Source of the DNA: Nematostella vectensis
Taxonomy: Eukaryota; Cnidaria; Anthozoa; Actiniaria; Edwardsiidae
DNA: 64,000 nt
Assembly (NCBI RefSeq): GCF_932526225.1
Contig: NC_064040.1
Span: 11,880,856 to 11,944,855, forward strand
Reading direction: 5' to 3'
Below the pieces are notes generated by a model. The model searched no databases and was not told the origin of the DNA. It saw nothing but the letters and a program-made list of their open reading frames with translations. Of the stretch, positions 22,501-33,016 are shown in pieces. The position numbers were made by a program, and so were the translations under genes. The number at the start of each line of letters is the position of its first letter. The stretch's first letter is position 1.

Positions 22501-25500
22501 CAACGGTCTTACTGGCCGAACATTGCATTAGCGAGATCATCATGCTTTCTCTCTGTGTTCGAATTTGATTTCTAATCCCCTTATGTGATGCTGTCATTGC
22601 TTTTTTCTGATGCATTCCTACAATTCCCAGCTCACTTCTAATACCGATGCGCGTGTTTGCTACGAAGCCAGCAAGTCCTTGATTTTGCTAGGTAGGACAA
22701 TGACATCAGCATACCTTAGCCAATCGTGGCTCATATAGCCCACTCAATCATGTATGTTGCTATGGTTACAGGTACATGGAGCCCACATGCCATGCGTGTT
22801 GTCATGGAAAACATCCGAAAAGGTGGGTGACCTCCTTATTAGGGACCTTAAGCAAGGAGGATGACGAAGACTAGGACAATGAAATCGAATATGATGCGTC
22901 CGCGTTTGGAGATAAATTCCAATTTAATTGCAATGGAATAATATAGTCAGAGAGGTCAGAGACAGATAAAAATAAATTAACATCCTCGATTACCCTGGTC
23001 TCAAACGTGAAAGAACAGACTCGCGACACGGATTAAGTGAACTGATAGAAACAAACAGGAAGGAAGCTCTGCTAGCAGGGTATCCTCAATTGACCGTGAA
23101 AATTGGAGTTTTTATGTGGTTTGGGGTAAAACGGCTATAATCAGTTATTAAAACTGATTGCATTATCACGTCTTTTATTGAATCCGCATTCAATTCTATT
23201 GTGCTCTGCCGTCATCGTCCACATTGCCATCGTCGTTGCCTAAGTCCCTATTTATCCCCCAAATATGCATAAATAAAAGGTTAAGTATTTTCATAGCGCA
23301 AATTAACATTTCAAGACAAGATAGGAGCACTTTACATGTTACTTTATGTTACTATGTTGTTGTTATGTTACTTTAATTATCAGTATAGATACACTAACGC
23401 TTTTTCTATTTGTCTTTTGCTCTTGTTTTCTAGGTAACAGAGACGTGGTTTCTGAGCTGCTGCTAACGATGACCAAAGCTCGTAACATACCGTTCGTGGA
23501 TAAGGTAAGTATTATTCAATACTACCATCAATGATACACTCAACATTACATGTGTTTCATGCCTAGGCTGAGCTTTGAGTTCTTTCGGTAAATTTAGGGT
23601 TAAGCTTTGACTTATACTTATAGCACACGCCAGAGTTTGAAGCCATGGTTAGCCTTCTGGTCTACCTTATTCGCCACAAGCCATTCGAGATGGCATTCAA
23701 TGCAGCCATCAGCTTGGGTAGGCTGTGTGTAGTGGAGCCGCACGCCAAAGCCTTTCTGATCAAGAAGCTACCAACACTGCTCCCTCAAGAGAAGAGTGAG
23801 GTGAGCTATATTTAACCTCCACGGTCCCTCCCACCAGTAACCCCACCATCAGCACAGCTCCTTCATACCAACCAACCATACTACTGCCATCTCTCCTCCT
23901 ACCAACCACCCATACTACTGTCATAACTCCCCTGCCCACAACCCATACTACTGCCATCTCTCCTCCTACCAACCACCCATACTACTGCCATCTCTCCTCC
24001 TACCAACCACCCATACTACTGTCGTAACTCCCCTACCCACAACCTACCAACCATACTACAACTCTACCCACCATCACCCCTACTACTGCCATCACTCCTA
24101 CAAAACACCAATACTACAACTTCTCCCACTACTACCTCTACCACTGCCATCACTCTTTTCACCAACCACCCCTCAGACTACAACTCCACCCGCCATTATC
24201 CCTACTACTGCCTTACCCTAGCTACCAACCATCCATACTACAACTCCACCCGCCACTATCCCTACTACTGCCTTACCCTAGCTACCAACCATCCATACTA
24301 CAGCTCCACCCGCCATTATCCCTACTACTGCCTTACCCTAGCTACCAACCATCCATACTACAACTCCACCCGCCATTATCCCTACTACTGCCTTACCCTA
24401 GCTACCAACCATCCATACTACAACTCCACCCGCCATTATCCCTACTACTGCCTTACCCTAGCTACCAACCATCCATACTACAACTCCACCCGCCATTATC
24501 CCTACTACTGCCTTACCCTAGCTACCAACCATCCATACTACAACTCCACCCGCCATTATCCCTACTACTGCCTTACCCTAGCTACCAACCATCCATACTA
24601 CAACTCCACCCGCCATTATCCCTACTACTGCCTTACCCTAGCTACCAACCATCCATACTACAACTCCACCCGCCACTACCCCTGCTACTGCCTTACCCTT
24701 GCTGCCAACCATCCATACTACAACTCCACCCGCCACTATCCCTACTACTGCCTTACCCTAGCTGCCAACCATCCATACTACAACTCCACCCGCCATTATC
24801 CCCACTACTGCCTTACCCTAGCTGCCAACCATCCATACTACAACTCCACCCGCCATTATCTCTGCTACTGCCTTACCCTAGCTGCCAACCATCCATACTA
24901 CAACTCCACCCGCCATTATCCCTACTACTGCCTTACCTTAGCTACTAACCATCCATACTACAACTTCACCCACCATTATCCCTACTACTGCCTTACCCTA
25001 GCTACCAACCATCCATACTACAACTCCACCCGCCATTATCCCTACTACTACCTTACCCTAGCTGCCAACCATCCATACTACAACTCCACCCGCCATTATC
25101 CCTACTACTGCCTTACCTTAGCTACTAACCATCCATACTACAACTTCACCCACCATTATCCCCACTACTGCCTTACCCTAGCTACCAACCATCCATACTA
25201 CAACTCCACCCGCCACCATCCCTACTACTGCCTTACCCTAGCTACCAACCATCCATACTACAACTCCACCCGCCACCATCCCTACTACTGCGTTACCCTA
25301 GCTACCAACCATCCATACTACAACTCCACCCGCCACCATCCCAACTTCTGCCATCACAGGCAACCGTCCCAAGTCGTTAGGAAACCGGTTGTCTCATAAA
25401 TGAATGCAGTTTACCAATACTTTTTCTGTTGTTCATAGGCGCTTTATGTACTCATCAAGCAGTTCAACTGCAAGGACCATGTTGTGCTGGACGCGTTATT

Positions 25501-28500
25501 GCAACAGATGTCTTCCTCGTACAATTGGAAGGTAGACTTGTATACATAGTATCACTGATTAACATACACGATGACGTACCCAAATTGTGCAAATCATAAT
25601 AGAGTGCAAAATAGGTTGGACTATAATAGGAACTGATGTGCTAATGCTGTACCTGATTTATAGACCGTTTTCACTATGTTGTTTTCAATAGCTTTGTCTG
25701 TAAACTCCACTTTGTACGACATTTTACATAGCTATGGCTCGCCCGGCATTTTGGGTGCGCGCGCAATATTGTGAAAACTGTCTATTCCTGCAAATTTGTC
25801 CTTCACACAGTTATATATAGTTATATATCCATAAAAACAAGTGCATATTAATATGTCAATATTAAGAAAGGTAACTCTCTTAAATATTTTTTCAGCATCG
25901 GCTAGAAGCCGCAGAACTTCTCATCTTTATTGGTAAGATTTGTGAATAAAGATTATTTTGTATATCGAGACAATTGTTATGCATTGAACATAATATATTG
26001 CACAACATATACAGTGCTCGGCTTTTGGCTCTCAAATTAAGAGCGAAAACTATAACAAATGATATGATATACAAGATACAAAGCTATTATGAAATGTGAA
26101 TTTTTTTATAACTCGGAAAAAGTCGGTAGCGAGAACTTCCCTCCTGCCCCCCCCCCTCCCCCCCTTGGGGCAGAGAGAGCATTTAATACACCGGAAGCTA
26201 ATTTTCATGTTTTTCCAAAGGGTCACGTGACGTATTCAAGGTGATGTCAGAAGACGAGGTTTTTGACGTGCTTGAGAAACTGCTATGGGACCACGCCAAT
26301 AAGGTATGTCACACAATAGGTGTCACCTGTCACGCAAGCTGCACGTCACTCGTCAGGCAAAATACATTGACATCCACACAAGTCACACATCACTTGTAAT
26401 GCAAGCGCATCTCGTCACGCAAGCTGCACGCCACTGGTAATGCACTCTCAACGTGCTTCACACAATCTACTTGTCACGCAAGGCGTGCATAACCCTATAC
26501 AATCGAGGTTTAACACAAGTTGTTTTCTCTTATTCCAGGAGCTGAGGCTAAAGATCTCTGAGGCGCTCGCAGCGATGGGACTTAGGCAACGAGCATGCGC
26601 ACTAGCATTAAGGTGCTTAAGGATTTTATACTTTCATTTTATATGATACTTCGACACTAGGGCCTTAAGTAACGTGGATGATGACGGCAGAAAAAAAGCA
26701 CATGAAAATGCGTTCTTTGTGGTACTTTTCAGCTGTTTTTCACCAAACTGTGACACGAAAACTCATAGTTTTACGTTGTATCGAGGATGCGGTCGTTTGC
26801 CCTGTAAAATCATCTAACTGCTTTCTCTAGTGTAGAAATAATTTCCCTTGTCTTTTACATATGTTTCTGATAATAGTCTTTCTATTATTCATTTACTTAG
26901 TTCATTTACTTATAGCGCAAAGCACGAAGGCATTTTTTTCGGTCTTGTTGTCGCAGCTGTCGTCGTCGTTTTTTCTTAAGCTCCCTACTATCATCATAAT
27001 TATCTTATAAACAACTCCATCATTATCATCATCATTGCATTTTCATTATCATTAGCAACTTATCGACAACTCCATCATCATTATCATTATCATCACTTTC
27101 TCATTATCATCATCATAATCTCATCAACAATTCCATCATCATCATCACCCTGTAATTGTCATCATTATCATCATCACCATCATCGCCAAGCATGATTCAC
27201 TCATTTCATCCAATCATTCAATCGGCATAACAGTCATTTACAAAATTTGCTACACTTCAGACGACTAGAAGACCCCAAAGAAGAAGTCAGAGGCAGAGCG
27301 GTTATATCACTGGTGGGTATGCCGATTCGTACGAGTTGAATAATTCCTATACGTGCCCACACATAAAGTTGACACCCTCTATTAAGCGACCGCTTCTAGG
27401 TCCGGAAGTATAAGTCACTTGCAGCAGAGTACCCTTGTCAGTCACACCTCTGTTATTGTTTTAATTTATTAATTGGAAGTCGCATAATGTGCTTTTAAGA
27501 TTTAAAAATCTCGAAATAACCATCTAAATATAAAGTTTTATATATTGTTTACCTAATTCAATCGAAAATATCGCATTGGCTTCCCCAAATCCTCCGATGG
27601 AAATGGATGTTTTTATCAGGCTTGGTACTTTGCTAGGATGACAAAATAACGGCTTACATAGGCTGTTAAAACACTAGGCCTTTATGCAGTACTTGCGTGA
27701 TTGATTTTTATTTTAAATATTTAAAACTCTCATCATTTTTAGGAATACTTTCCCTATATTATTTGATGCTTTGTAAATAGAAATTGAGCTGTTCTAGTTG
27801 TAAGATGTAAGATTGTTTGAAATCCACCGTGTTTTAAGCGAATTTATTAGGGTTAAATAGCCTACGAACGCGTCTCGGATCTGTGAAAATTCTTTTAAGC
27901 CCTACATCTTTTTTATGCCCCCCCCCCTATCTAAACACCACCCTTCCCCCTCTATTTAGCTCCCATTCCCTCCCCTAAGTAAGTAATAAGTGATTCTTGC
28001 TTGGGTTAGATTAACAAATTACACCAAATGTCATTGTTAGTGCAGAGACAAGCTTTATATACACTAGTTTATTGTACATGAAACTGCCAAAACACCAAGT
28101 ATCATAAACGGTAAAAGAGATGTGATATCAGCTTAGAAAGTTGCAACTTTTTTTTGCTTACTCTGAAAGTGAGGTATATTTTCGTGGATAAGAGTTTGAA
28201 TATTTTGTCTCTTACTAAAGGGCCACCCAAAATGCATGCTGGTTAGGATACGATGCCCCCTTTAAAACAGTAATCAGCCTCTATTTTAAAGGATATATAT
28301 TTTACTCAACAGGCAACACTAGGGATGAAGGGCACAAAAGAGATGAAGGCGCTTCTCGATTTACTCGAACTCGATACAAGCGTCTACGTCAGAATTCAGG
28401 TACCAACCACCCTAAAATGGGTTACCTGTGCTTTCCTAACACAGGGATCCTAGAGGATTGGCCTTTTTTGTTGTTGTTTTGTTCATGTTTGATGTGTATT

Positions 28501-29307
28501 ACCTGGTTGTTTACAGGTTGTACGGGCCTTTAGTCATCTGGGATGGAATGATCCAAGAATTATCCGCAGTTTGAGAGAGCGTGAACGAGGGGAAGGGACG
28601 CTAGCGATGTAAGTCTCTAAATAACTTAAGAGGAGAGGGGACCTAGCAATGACAAATTAACTACAGGGAGGAGGGGACCCCTAGTTATGAAGAGACATTA
28701 GGTGGGGATGGGACCCTAGCCATGTAAGTGACAAAATAACAGAAGGGGGAAGAAGACCCCAGCAATGACAAATTAACTACAGGGGGAGGGGACCCTAGCA
28801 ATGTAAGTGATAAGGTAACAGAAGCGGGATGGAGACACTAGCAATGACAAAGTAACTACAGGGGGAGGGGACCCTAGCAATGTAAGTGATAAGGTAACAG
28901 AAGCGGGATGGAGACACTAGCAATGACAAAGTAACTACAGGGGGAGGGGACCCTAGCAATGACAAAGTAACTACAGGGGGAGGGGACCCTAGCAATGACA
29001 AAGTAACTACAGAGGGGAGGGGACCCTAGCAATGACAAAGTAACTACAGAGGGGAGGGGACCCTAGCAATGAAAAAGTAACTACAGGGGGAGGGGACCCT
29101 AGCAATGACAAAGTAACTACAGGGGGAGGGGACCCTAGCAATAACAAAGTAACTACAGAGGGGAGGGGACCCTAGTCATGTAAGACATGACAGATGCCCC
29201 AAGGCGATGTATACTTTAAGACCTACTTGTCTGTCCGTCTGATATTTTAATTGTAATCTTTTACTATTTTCAGTGAGGCAGAAAGGGCTCTTGCCCTACT
29301 AACATAG
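10545..29307 (+). CDS. HEAT-repeat protein, HEATR4-like, complete, 31 exons
   Basis: Coding exons: 10545-10682, 10998-11066, 12693-12767, 13080-13154, 13361-13471, 13777-13948, 14394-14514, 15150-15361, 16141-16464, 16962-17035, 17139-17268, 17793-17836, 18860-18997, 19130-19252, 19796-19848, 19945-20000, 21628-21706 (ends uncertain by 1 nt), 21987-22049, 22240-22296, 22631-22691, 22772-22822, 23434-23504, 23624-23800, 25439-25531, 25896-25932, 26221-26303, 26539-26612, 27261-27312, 28313-28399, 28517-28608, 29274-29307. About 1,008 aa. Residues 40-160 are charged and probably coiled coil (KKALETLETD, WLQQRLEKVL). Residues 215-430 are low-complexity and acidic. From about 650 to the end come tandem HEAT-type helices, for example VCYEASKSLILLG, RLEAAELLIFIG, ELRLKISEALAAMG and VRIQVVRAFSHLGW. 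Length and C-terminal HEAT array fit HEATR4, a poorly characterised animal protein; this name is family inference. An AATAAA lies at 29366. Introns 11, 12, 16, 23 and 30 contain large tandem arrays. Confidence 0.8.
11133..11759. mobile_element. Foldback element, 627 bp with about 84-bp terminal inverted repeats
   Basis: The left arm begins GTCCAGACCTGGGACTCTCT and the right arm ends AGTCCCAGGTCTGGAC. The arms are near-identical for about 84 bp, through ATTTATTGCATGCGCATG. The interior encodes no transposase I can recognise. Located in intron 2 of the HEATR4-like gene. A miniature palindrome made of the same termini lies at 2466-2545. No clear target duplication. Confidence 0.85.
14835..15048. 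mobile_element. MULE-type MITE, 214 bp, perfect 9-bp target duplication
   Basis: Inverted repeats start TAGCCTGCTTGCAGGC and end GCCTGCAAGCAGGCTA, and the arms continue for about 70 bp (CGGAAAACCCTCTCCGTTCG). Flanks at 14826-14834 and 15049-15057 are both ACTAAAAGC, a perfect 9-bp duplication as made by Mutator-like transposases. The right arm carries an extra about 20-bp direct duplication (TTTTCCGCGATGATAACCGA). In intron 7 of the HEATR4-like gene. A one-armed relative lies at 43785-43857. Confidence 0.9.
17255..17757. repeat. 28-bp minisatellite starting on the exon 11 donor of the HEATR4-like gene
   Basis: About 17 units with core GATGGCATGACAGTAAGTCA followed by CATGATAA. The authentic exon end reads GGCATGATG|GTAAGCCACATG, and the following 15 bases match the unit, so the unit is a copy of the junction. 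Nearly all units keep an intact ACA|GTAAGT donor-like string. Divergence increases toward the 3' end. Confidence 0.95.
18065..18852. repeat. 21-bp minisatellite in intron 12 of the HEATR4-like gene
   Basis: About 36 units of AATGGAGCTATATTTCTG plus three variable bases. Because 21 is a multiple of three, frames stay open and would encode heptads (NGAIFLI or KWSYISD). The array ends 8 bp before the acceptor of exon 13 at 18860. It does not join the flanking exon frames, so it is treated as intronic. Confidence 0.95.
19253..19795. other. Intron 14 of the HEATR4-like gene
   Basis: Contains an A-rich segment and a poly-C run near 19425-19440. No exon-like segment or recognisable mobile element is seen. 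Confidence 0.5.
20083..20760. repeat. 77-79 bp tandem repeat in intron 16
   Basis: About nine units containing GGTCACCTTGACAG, AAAGTAAGCCAATAAGGATG and GAAACGAGTTATC. The later units read GTGAAGTAAGCC. Each unit carries a GTAAG string resembling the authentic donor AAAA|GTAAGTTG about 80 bp upstream, but the match outside that core is weak. Confidence 0.9.
21334..21577. mobile_element. Foldback MITE, 244 bp
   Basis: The left terminus AGCCGCATTGTCACCAGTTT continues TACTTCCGGTC. The right terminus is its reverse complement (ACCGGAAGTAAACTGGTGAC ... GCGGCT). AT-rich centre, no coding capacity. In intron 16, 50 bp upstream of the exon 17 acceptor. A decayed relative with the same right arm lies at 47280-47456. 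Confidence 0.85.
22823..23433. other. Intron 21 of the HEATR4-like gene
   Basis: AT-rich, with no tandem array, foldback element or exon recognised. Confidence 0.5.
24160..25362. repeat. 60-bp minisatellite in intron 23, about 20 indel-free units
   Basis: Units with segments CAACTCCACCCGCCATTATC and CTACTACTGCCTTACCCTAG keep exactly 60-bp spacing from about 24181 to 25340. Differences are substitutions only. A more degenerate C-rich prelude of short CCACCCATACTACTG units runs from 23830. The complementary strand is rich in GG and GGG runs. Confidence 0.95.
26330..26480. repeat. Short imperfect repeat in intron 26
   Basis: CACGCAAGCTGCACGTCACT recurs as CACGCAAGCTGCACGCCACT, with related GTCACGCAAG strings. 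Copies are few and spacing is irregular. Confidence 0.5.
27000..27190. repeat. ATC-rich microsatellite in intron 27
   Basis: Interrupted runs of ATC and ATT triplets, including ATCATCATCA strings, with a larger repeated segment near TCAACAATTCCATCATC. Confidence 0.8.
28595..29190. repeat. 36-40 bp minisatellite starting on the exon 30 donor of the HEATR4-like gene
   Basis: About 14 units with cores GGGGACCCTAGCAATGACAA and AAGTAACTACAGGGGGA. The authentic junction reads GGGACGCTAGCGAT|GTAAGTC. Units near 28720, 28800 and 28880, and a degenerate last one near 29170, keep ATGTAAG at the homologous position, while most others read ATGACAAAG. The unit therefore spans exon end and intron start. 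Confidence 0.9.
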
Positions 29308-29924
29308 GAAAGGGGATGTAAGCATGTTTTCCTCTTAAAATCCTTATTCCTTAGTATTTTGGTCGAATAAAAACACAATATGTTTGAAAATTCATATTGT
29401 GTCGTATAAGATACAAACTCAAGCCAGTTTCTTGTGAGATCGGTTATATTTGTTTTTTTACTAGTTATTTGCGGGTTAGATTAATATCGATAGAGATACA
29501 GATACAGACAGTCGTATTTTGAGAACGAGATTTTTTTTTATTGTGAGCGATTTTATTATTTATTTTTTCAACCACTCGTTATTTATTTGTTTATGTATTT
29601 ATCTATCTATTGTTGTTATTTTTAGGTAGCATATCTATAAGACGCGAGGAATTAGTGCATGACTCTCCACACTCTTCTGCCTGCCTAATATTTTGTAAAT
29701 AAAAGGAAAGTTGTTTTAAGTGAAAGTTTTCCATCATGTTCTCGTAATCTATGAACGCTAACAGGGATAATAAAAAAAGTCATTTAAGAGTGTGGTTTTA
29801 TTTTAGCGTTAATCAACAATTTGATAGTTAGTAGTAATGCTGGACAGCTTCCAAACCGCCAAGGCCATTATCATTAAAAAAAAAAACTCAAATTCCTATC
29901 GTACTAATGTATTATATTTCGCCC

Positions 29925-30150
29925 TGTACCATCTGTATCGTAACCCGCAGTGCTCCATGGGTAGCTTAATGACTGAATCCTGGTATCTAAAAGCTATGCG
30001 AATGTTCACAAGAACAAGCACAATAATTCTTCAGCTTTTGGATTTGTTTTATTTCCGCCTTTATCTGTTTATTTATTTGATACCCATGAAGCACTGCGGG
30101 TTGCAGCACATTGGTTATTCGAGAGCAACCTTATTTGAATAAGATGTATC
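29925..30150. mobile_element. Foldback repeat, same family as 7255-7510
   Basis: Left arm GTAACCCGCAGTGCTCCATG and right arm ATACCCATGAAGCACTGCGG form an inverted repeat. The right arm continues into AGCAACCTTATTTGAATAAG, as in the 7255-7510 copy. No coding capacity. Confidence 0.6.
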
Positions 30151-30223
30151 ATTTTCATGATCTGGTTCGTTACGGCTTCGTTTGTGCTGAGCCCTAGCCT
30201 GGAGGCAGTTCAATTCCATTATT

Positions 30224-30315
30224 TTATTTGGCACTTTTCATCTTTGATTCTTTGATTTTATTTGGCACTTTTTCATCTTTGATTTTATTTGGCACTTTTT
30301 CATCTTTGATTCACA
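30224..30315. repeat. Three-copy short tandem repeat
   Basis: TTTATTTGGCACTTTTTCAT followed by CTTTGAT is repeated three times with small changes. Intergenic. Confidence 0.8.
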
Positions 30316-31498
30316 TTTATATTGAAAAACAGCTTGTATTCAATTCATATTCCTATTCGTAATATGTAATAATAGCAAGCAGACCCATCCACCCCTCCCC
30401 CAATTACACACGTACACTTTGTGCTGAAGTACAATACACCTGTTTGGCTTATCCCGGGAGTTTCAGAGGATAAGGTGCAGACATTTGATTTAAAGCAATT
30501 GGATATCAAAGATAGTCCAAATAGAATAGAAAAAATGGTGATTATCCAATAAGATGAGCTTAAGTATGCAAGACTGGATCCGGGTGGGCTATCAGATGGG
30601 TACCCACCTCTTAGTTGATGAATTTCTGGTGCATTCTTTCCATCATTTACCCCTCGTCATGCCCAATTTCGTTTTGCTAGCCTTGTTACGTCTATAGGAT
30701 GTGACCCAACGCTGTCTGTTTCGTGTAAAATATGCTCACACGTGAGAGTTCTTTAAAATCGCTTTTTCTATCTTACACTGTTGTGATTTAACCCCGTCTC
30801 TGTGAGTTTAAGAATACAGTTTTATAACATGATCAAGTAGTGGATAAGATCTTTGAGATAGCGTTCAGTCGGATGTTAATGGATGGTTAGACGACTTATT
30901 ACATCTGTGCTAGGTGTTCGCGTCAAATCTCAACATATTTTTATTATTAACTAATCTGTTTCAGTCCACAAATGCAAAAGAAAATACCTATACAATCTTT
31001 CAAGCATTTTCACACATCAAACGTGTTTTTATTTTGTTGTCAACTTTTGTTATCAGTGTCTTACTACACGCACAAATCAATGTGCCAGCTAAAATAGCTT
31101 TATCCGAGCCTTAGAGGTCTAAGAAAAATATGAGGGAATAAGATGAAACAACAGTTCTCTAATACAAAAAAATCTACAAGCTTAATATGCGTGATTGTAA
31201 GATTCCTTGGAACAGAACAGTTGTAATGTGGTCTAACTGCTTTAATAATAGATCGATGACGTCACGCGAACTTCAACCTTACGAAATCCGTTTTTTGTAA
31301 AATTTGATGCGAGGTATTTATACTTTGTGACGCAAGCTTAGATGTGATTGGTCAAAAAAGGCGATAATTTAATTGGTTTACATTGAAAAGCGATTATTTG
31401 TGCAAATAGTGTGAGGTGTTACAAGTTTGCTGCTGTGAACACTCCTCTCTTTCTCCTCGTGTTCTTTATCCGAACCAGTAAACAAGATAACATACAAA

Positions 31499-32769
31499 AT
31501 GGTAAGCTCTAATTATGGTTTTACGTCTCATTATTACATTACTTTTACTAGTATAAAGCTAGGTTTCATTTTTTGGGCGACAGTCTTTTGAGCGCGTATC
31601 CTCTAAGCTTTTTGGTATCAAAAAAAACAAATCAACTTAAGAACACTCTAACGTGAAAGCATACTCAATTAATACCTACTTGTGCTTCCTAAGGGGGGGC
31701 CTAAACCATTCGCAATTCTTATTTTCTCAATTGGTTCTCGTCTAGAAATAGCTGGTATCCTAATATTACAAGATAAGATAAATCTTTTCGTTCAGAGTGT
31801 CTTAAGTGATGGAAAGGAATTTTGAATTAATCTATTAAAAATAGATTCTATGTAATTCGCCCTTTAATGACAAAGAGGCTGTCATAAAAAAACTTGATTT
31901 TTGTAAGAAGTATTCACTGCATCTTTTTCTTCTCTAGGCTGCTGACTTAACAGAGGAGGAAATTGCAGGTACAATTTACACTGCCCGTTGTAACAGCAAT
32001 AATAAAATTCGATCGCTTAAGCAATGTGCCTGAATAGAAAATCCTTATCTTTAAATCATAGCACAAGGTGAGAATTCGTCTGTCTTCATAGTACGGGTTT
32101 TTACAATTTTTATTTTAAAACCACTATTGTAGTTCGAAAAACTTGCAGTTATACATAACAGTTGTCCGAACTGTTAAAGTAAAACGAGCGATTGACTAAA
32201 GGCCTTTTAAATAGACGGAAAAGAAATTTTAACCTTTAAAGGTGAGGTTGCACGTTTATGGTAATGGTCTCTAATCATAAAACGAGCATATATTCCTCAC
32301 TTCTGAGTCGTGACGATCATTGAGTGTTATTAGGGCAGGGGTCTTTTCTGGGTTTCTATCATAGAGTAGTTGTTGGTATTCATTGAAAGCGGTCAAGTGA
32401 TAAAGGTGTTCACATGGTATGCCTAATTACTACAAATTGACGTTGGTGTAAAAAAGATAGAGGTGTCGTTATATTGTGAAATTTTCGATAAAAATAAGTT
32501 CTTTATCTCGAAATATATCTCTTGGTAAATTAAGTTATCAAATCTGTTCTCTCTGGCTGTATACGATTGCCTAAAAAGAACGTCACAATAACAGTTAAGG
32601 ATGCGGGAGGAACAGTGATAGGAGTTGTGGTGATGCGAAGATGATTGCAATTATGATGATGATGTTACTGCAGAGGATGATGATGATGAAGATGATAATG
32701 ATGCAGATGATGATGATGATAATGATGATGCGGATGATGATGATGACGACGTCGACGACGACGATGATG

Positions 32770-32802
<33 letters not shown>

Positions 32803-32953
32803 GCGGATTATGATGATGATGATTCTGCAGATTATAAACATAATGATGCAGATGATGCTGCGGATGATTTTAATTATGTTGCTGCGTTGCGCTGCGGTTG
32901 ATGATAACGGTGTCCCAGCGGATGATGATGTTGCTTCTTCGGGTGATGACGAA

Positions 32954-33016
<63 letters not shown>

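Larger units (their letters stand above)
29308..31498. other. Intergenic region between the HEATR4-like gene and calmodulin-like gene A
   Basis: Contains the probable AATAAA at 29366, a second AATAAA-type signal near 29697, a foldback repeat (29925-30150), a three-copy short repeat (30224-30315) and AT-rich sequence. A TATTTATA string near 31313 and the unspliced leader before 31499 are candidate promoter parts of the next gene. No exons recognised. Confidence 0.5.
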
